Part shown: in pieces, positions 61,030 through 64,000 of the stretch
Layout: each line of letters starts with the position of its first letter
Position numbering within the stretch: the stretch's first letter is position 1
Assembly (NCBI GenBank): GCA_030068075.1
Contig: CM057825.1
Coordinates: forward strand, 127,060,739 to 127,124,738
Origin: Paguma larvata
Taxonomy: Eukaryota; Chordata; Mammalia; Carnivora; Viverridae
Direction of reading: 5' to 3'
DNA length: 64,000 nt
Translations under genes and position numbers: made by a program
The notes under the pieces: generated by a model
Seen by the model: the letters and a program-made list of their open reading frames with translations, nothing else
Told to the model about the DNA's origin: nothing
Databases searched by the model: none

Positions 61030-61500
61030 TGGTTGGGGAGGTGCGGGACTGCAGGGTGGGCCAGGAGGAGGAGCACAGACACCCTCCGGCAGGGCAGTCG
61101 GAAGTCGGGCTGGGCTGGCGGGCGCCGCGGGGTGGTGGAGGTGCTGGCGGGGGAACTGCCGCGTGAGGGCGCTAGCTGGGTGGGCGGTGACGGGGCCCGA
61201 GCGGCGCGCTCTGGGTCCTGCAGCCCGCCGGGTAGCGCGCCTTTGGAGGGCAGCGAGATCCCAGGGCCGCACACCCTCGGCGGGGCGGTTGGGGAGGGCG
61301 TTCCAGCGTCCTGTCGCAGGCGGACCTCGAGCGCTCACCTGAGCAGCGGAGGTGGAGGCGGACGCGCAGGTGTGGTGGTTCGGATGCCTGTGTGGTGAGT
61401 GTCGTACTTCTCTGCCCTGGGGTCCTCTCTGTCTGGTCTTCCCCGCTTGGGGTCATCCTCCCCCTGTTCCCGGGCTGTAGCGGAGGGCGCTCCCCGGACT
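61030..61500. promoter_or_regulatory. Second CpG island, candidate upstream or bidirectional promoter
   Basis: An isolated GC- and CpG-dense stretch about 5.7 kb upstream of the CRYM start codon, in otherwise AT-rich DNA. A strong minus-strand donor (CAG/GTGAGC, intron side 61331-61338) could end a CRYM 5' noncoding exon. A plus-strand donor (GTG/GTGAGT, from 61395) could end the first exon of an antisense RNA. Human CRYM has 5' noncoding exons and an antisense transcript; which case applies here is inference. Confidence 0.5.
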
Positions 61501-61785
61501 CTTCCCGAGTTCGAGCCCTTTGTTGGCCCTTGTCCTGGGAAACCTGTATTTCGCACACAAACACAAAACCCATTGGAGACTTAGGGTTGCATTTTAACTG
61601 TTTTTATTTTATTTTTTATTTTGGTCGTAGCTTCATGGTTAGAAGGAAGGTTTTGGAAAATGCGCCAGCTTTGGTTTTAATTTGACTTTAGGGAAGTGAG
61701 TTGACCTTTGTGAGTCTCAGCTATAATGTAGGAATATGATCTTACCCATCTCATAGGGTTTTTCTATCTGTTTGTTTGTTTTTTT

Positions 61786-61963
61786 TAAGTTTGTTTATTT
61801 TGAGATGCCCATGAGTGTTGGAGGGACAGAGAGAGAAAGAGAGTGAGAGAATCCTGAACAGGCTCCCACTGTCAGCACGCAGGCGGATCCCATGAACCCT
61901 GAGATCATGACTTGAGCCAAAATCAAGAGTCCAAGGCTGAACCCACTGTCACCCAGGTGCCCC
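61786..61963 (-). mobile_element. Felid tRNA-Lys SINE, shortened
   Basis: T-rich left end, gagagagaaagagagtgaga, and tcacccaggtgcccct at the right. Confidence 0.8.
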
Positions 61964-62089
61964 TCATTTCTACCATTTTAAAGCATTAAAACTCTGTGGC
62001 TTTTATTATATTCACAGTTGTTGTGCCACCGTTAAGGCTACCTAATTCCAGAACATTTTTGTTTGTTTTTGTTTTTTTAAGACCTTTTT

Positions 62090-63700
62090 TTTTTTTAATC
62101 ATTCTTAGAATAAACCCTATACTCACTGAGCTGTCACTGCTATTCCCCCTTATCTCCAGTCCCTGGCAACCACTAATCTTTCTGTCTCTATGGATTTGTC
62201 AATTCTGGGCATTTCACATGAATAGAATCATATAATGTGTGGTCTTTTGTGTTTGACTTCTTTTACTTAGGATGTTTTCAAGGTTCTTGGGTGTTGTTAT
62301 GTGTCAGTACCTCAGTTGGTTTTTGGATATGCCACATTTTGTTTATTCTTTCATTAATTAAAGAACTTTGGGGTTTTTACTTTTTGACTATTAATAATGC
62401 TATTATGAACATTAGTGTACCTATTTTTGCATGGACATGTATTCTATCCCGTTGGGTATATACCTAGAAGTGTAATTGCAGGTTCATATGATAATCATAT
62501 GTTTAACTTATTTTTTTTAAGTTTATTTAAGTAATCTCTACATCCAACGTGAGGTTCGAACTCCTGACTCCAAGATCAAGAGTTGCATGCTCTATCAATA
62601 GAGCCATCCAGACACCCCTGTATGTTTAACTTTTTGAGGAAAGGCCAAACTTTTTCACAGCAGCTGTACCATTTCACGTTCCCACCAGCAGCGTGTGAGG
62701 GTTGCAGGTTTCCAAGTTCTTGCCAACACTTGTTTTTTTTTTCTGTTAAGAAAGTGGTTGTTTTGTTTTGTTTTGTTTTTTAAATAGCCTTCTAGTGGTA
62801 TCTCATTGTAGTTCCAATTTGCATTTCCTTAATGACTAGTAATGTTGAGCATCTTTTTATGTCCTTCTTGGCCATTTGTGTAATTTCTTTGGAGAAATGC
62901 CTATTTAGATCGTTTTGCTCGTTCTTTAATTGGTTTGTTATTTTGTTGTTGAGTTGTAAGAATGTTTTATAAACATGCAGTACATGAAATCCTTATCAGA
63001 TATATAATTTAAAAATATTTTTATTTCATTCATGAGTTCTCTTTTAGTGCTCTTCAATACTCAATAGTTTTTGATTTTGATGAAGCCAAATTTATCTATA
63101 TTTTTACAGATTGTGAAGATTTACTCCAATATTTTTTTCTACGAGTTTATTGTTTTAGCTCTTACATTTGGCTGTTCGATCCATTTTGAATTAATGTTGT
63201 ATGTGGTACAAGGCAAGAGCTCAGCTTTATTCTTTTGCATGTTGCTTAAACACTATATGTTCGAAAGACTGTTATTTCCTCTTGAATGAACTTGGCACCT
63301 TGCTAAAATCAATTGAACATAGATGCATGGGTTTATTTCCAGACTCCCAAGTCTGTTCTCTTGATTTATGTATCTGTGCTTATGCTAGTACCATACTATT
63401 TTGATTATAGTCACCTTATAGGAAGTATTGAAATTAGTAGGTGTGAGACCTCAAACTCTGTTCTTCTTTTTCAAGATTGTTTGGCTATCCAGGGTTCCTT
63501 GCCATTCTATATGAATTTTAGAGCCAATGTATTCATTTCTGCAAGAAGGGAGTTGGGGATTGATTGATTCTGTAGATCAGTTTGGGCAGTACTGCCATCA
63601 CTTTGGGGAGTGCTTTGAATCCATGAACATGGGATGTCTTTTCATTTATTTATATGTTTTCTAATTTCTTCTTTTTCCCAGTTTTAAATTATAAAGCTGT
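62090..63700 (-). mobile_element. Old L1M, ORF2 and 3' UTR, decayed
   Basis: Reverse L1 wording throughout: ttcccaccagcagcgtgtga, gatccattttgaattaatgt, ttgtttggctatccagggtt. Many stops. Split by an old SINE. Confidence 0.75.
62505..62619 (-). mobile_element. Old carnivore tRNA SINE inside L1M
   Basis: tttaagtaatctctacatcc to agagccatccagacacccc; the L1 text tatgtttaact repeats on both sides (62498 and 62621). Confidence 0.75.
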
Positions 63701-63711
63701 AAAATTGTAGT

Positions 63712-63847
63712 TTTCTTTTTTTTCCTTAAGTAGGCTTCATGCCCAGTGCAGAGCCCAATGTGGGGCCTGAACTCACGATCCTGAGATCAAAACCTGAGCT
63801 GAGATCAAGAGTAGGACACTTAACCAGCTGAGCCACCCGGGCACCCC
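63712..63847 (-). mobile_element. Carnivore tRNA SINE
   Basis: cttaagtaggcttcatgccc to gccacccgggcacccc, with aaattgtagt repeated on both sides. Confidence 0.8.
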
Positions 63848-64000
63848 AAATTGTAGTATATTTAAAGTGTACACATGATGATTTGGTATATGTATACACT
63901 GTGAAATAATTCCCTCGTTCAAGTTAATAATACATCAGTCACCTGACATAGTTGCCGTTCGGTGTCTGGTAAGAGAGAATACTAAGAATACTCTCTTAGG

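Noticed and set aside
61009..61573. Several 100-130 codon frames, rich in Arg, Pro and Gly
   Set aside because: Overlapping frames on both strands are expected in a CpG island; none resembles a protein family.

Overview
The window is nuclear DNA of a cat-like carnivore, most likely Felidae. The main evidence is about 27 copies of the tRNA-Lys-derived SINE typical of felids: a head like gggcacctgggtggctcag, a tRNA-like B box, a CT-rich stretch and an A tail. Carnivore L1 3' ends occur as well. The three genes have the order and orientation of human 16p12.2: ZP2 (-), ANKS4B (+), CRYM (-).

Layout. Positions 1-9,869 hold the first 14 coding exons of ZP2 on the minus strand; the last exons lie beyond the left edge. 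A TATA box and two E-boxes sit just upstream (9,920-10,000). From 10 to 22.4 kb is intergenic DNA made mostly of SINEs, L1 pieces and an MLT1-type LTR. ANKS4B is complete: exon 1 at 22,572-22,735, a 7.9-kb intron, and exon 2 at 30,667-31,756. A near-consensus HNF4 site and HNF1 site lie directly before its start codon. From 32 to 40 kb is repeat-rich DNA between the convergent ANKS4B and CRYM. CRYM is complete on the minus strand, with eight coding exons from 55,385 down to 40,575; all frames are open and it encodes 314 residues. A CpG island covers its first coding exon. A second GC-rich island at about 61.0-61.5 kb is a candidate upstream or bidirectional promoter. The right end is old L1 with two DNA transposons of Tc1/mariner (Tigger-like) type.

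The three genes are not one pathway. ZP2 is an egg-coat protein, ANKS4B is an epithelial brush-border scaffold that binds harmonin, and CRYM is an NADPH-dependent ketimine reductase that binds thyroid hormone. Exons were placed by reading conserved protein segments, splice sites and phase; cDNA was not available. I saw no new biological system. The items most worth a second look are the ANKS4B promoter sites, the nested duplication at 25.2-26.8 kb, SINE insertions next to ZP2 splice donors, the 61-kb island, and a perfect 43-bp tandem duplication at 19.2 kb.
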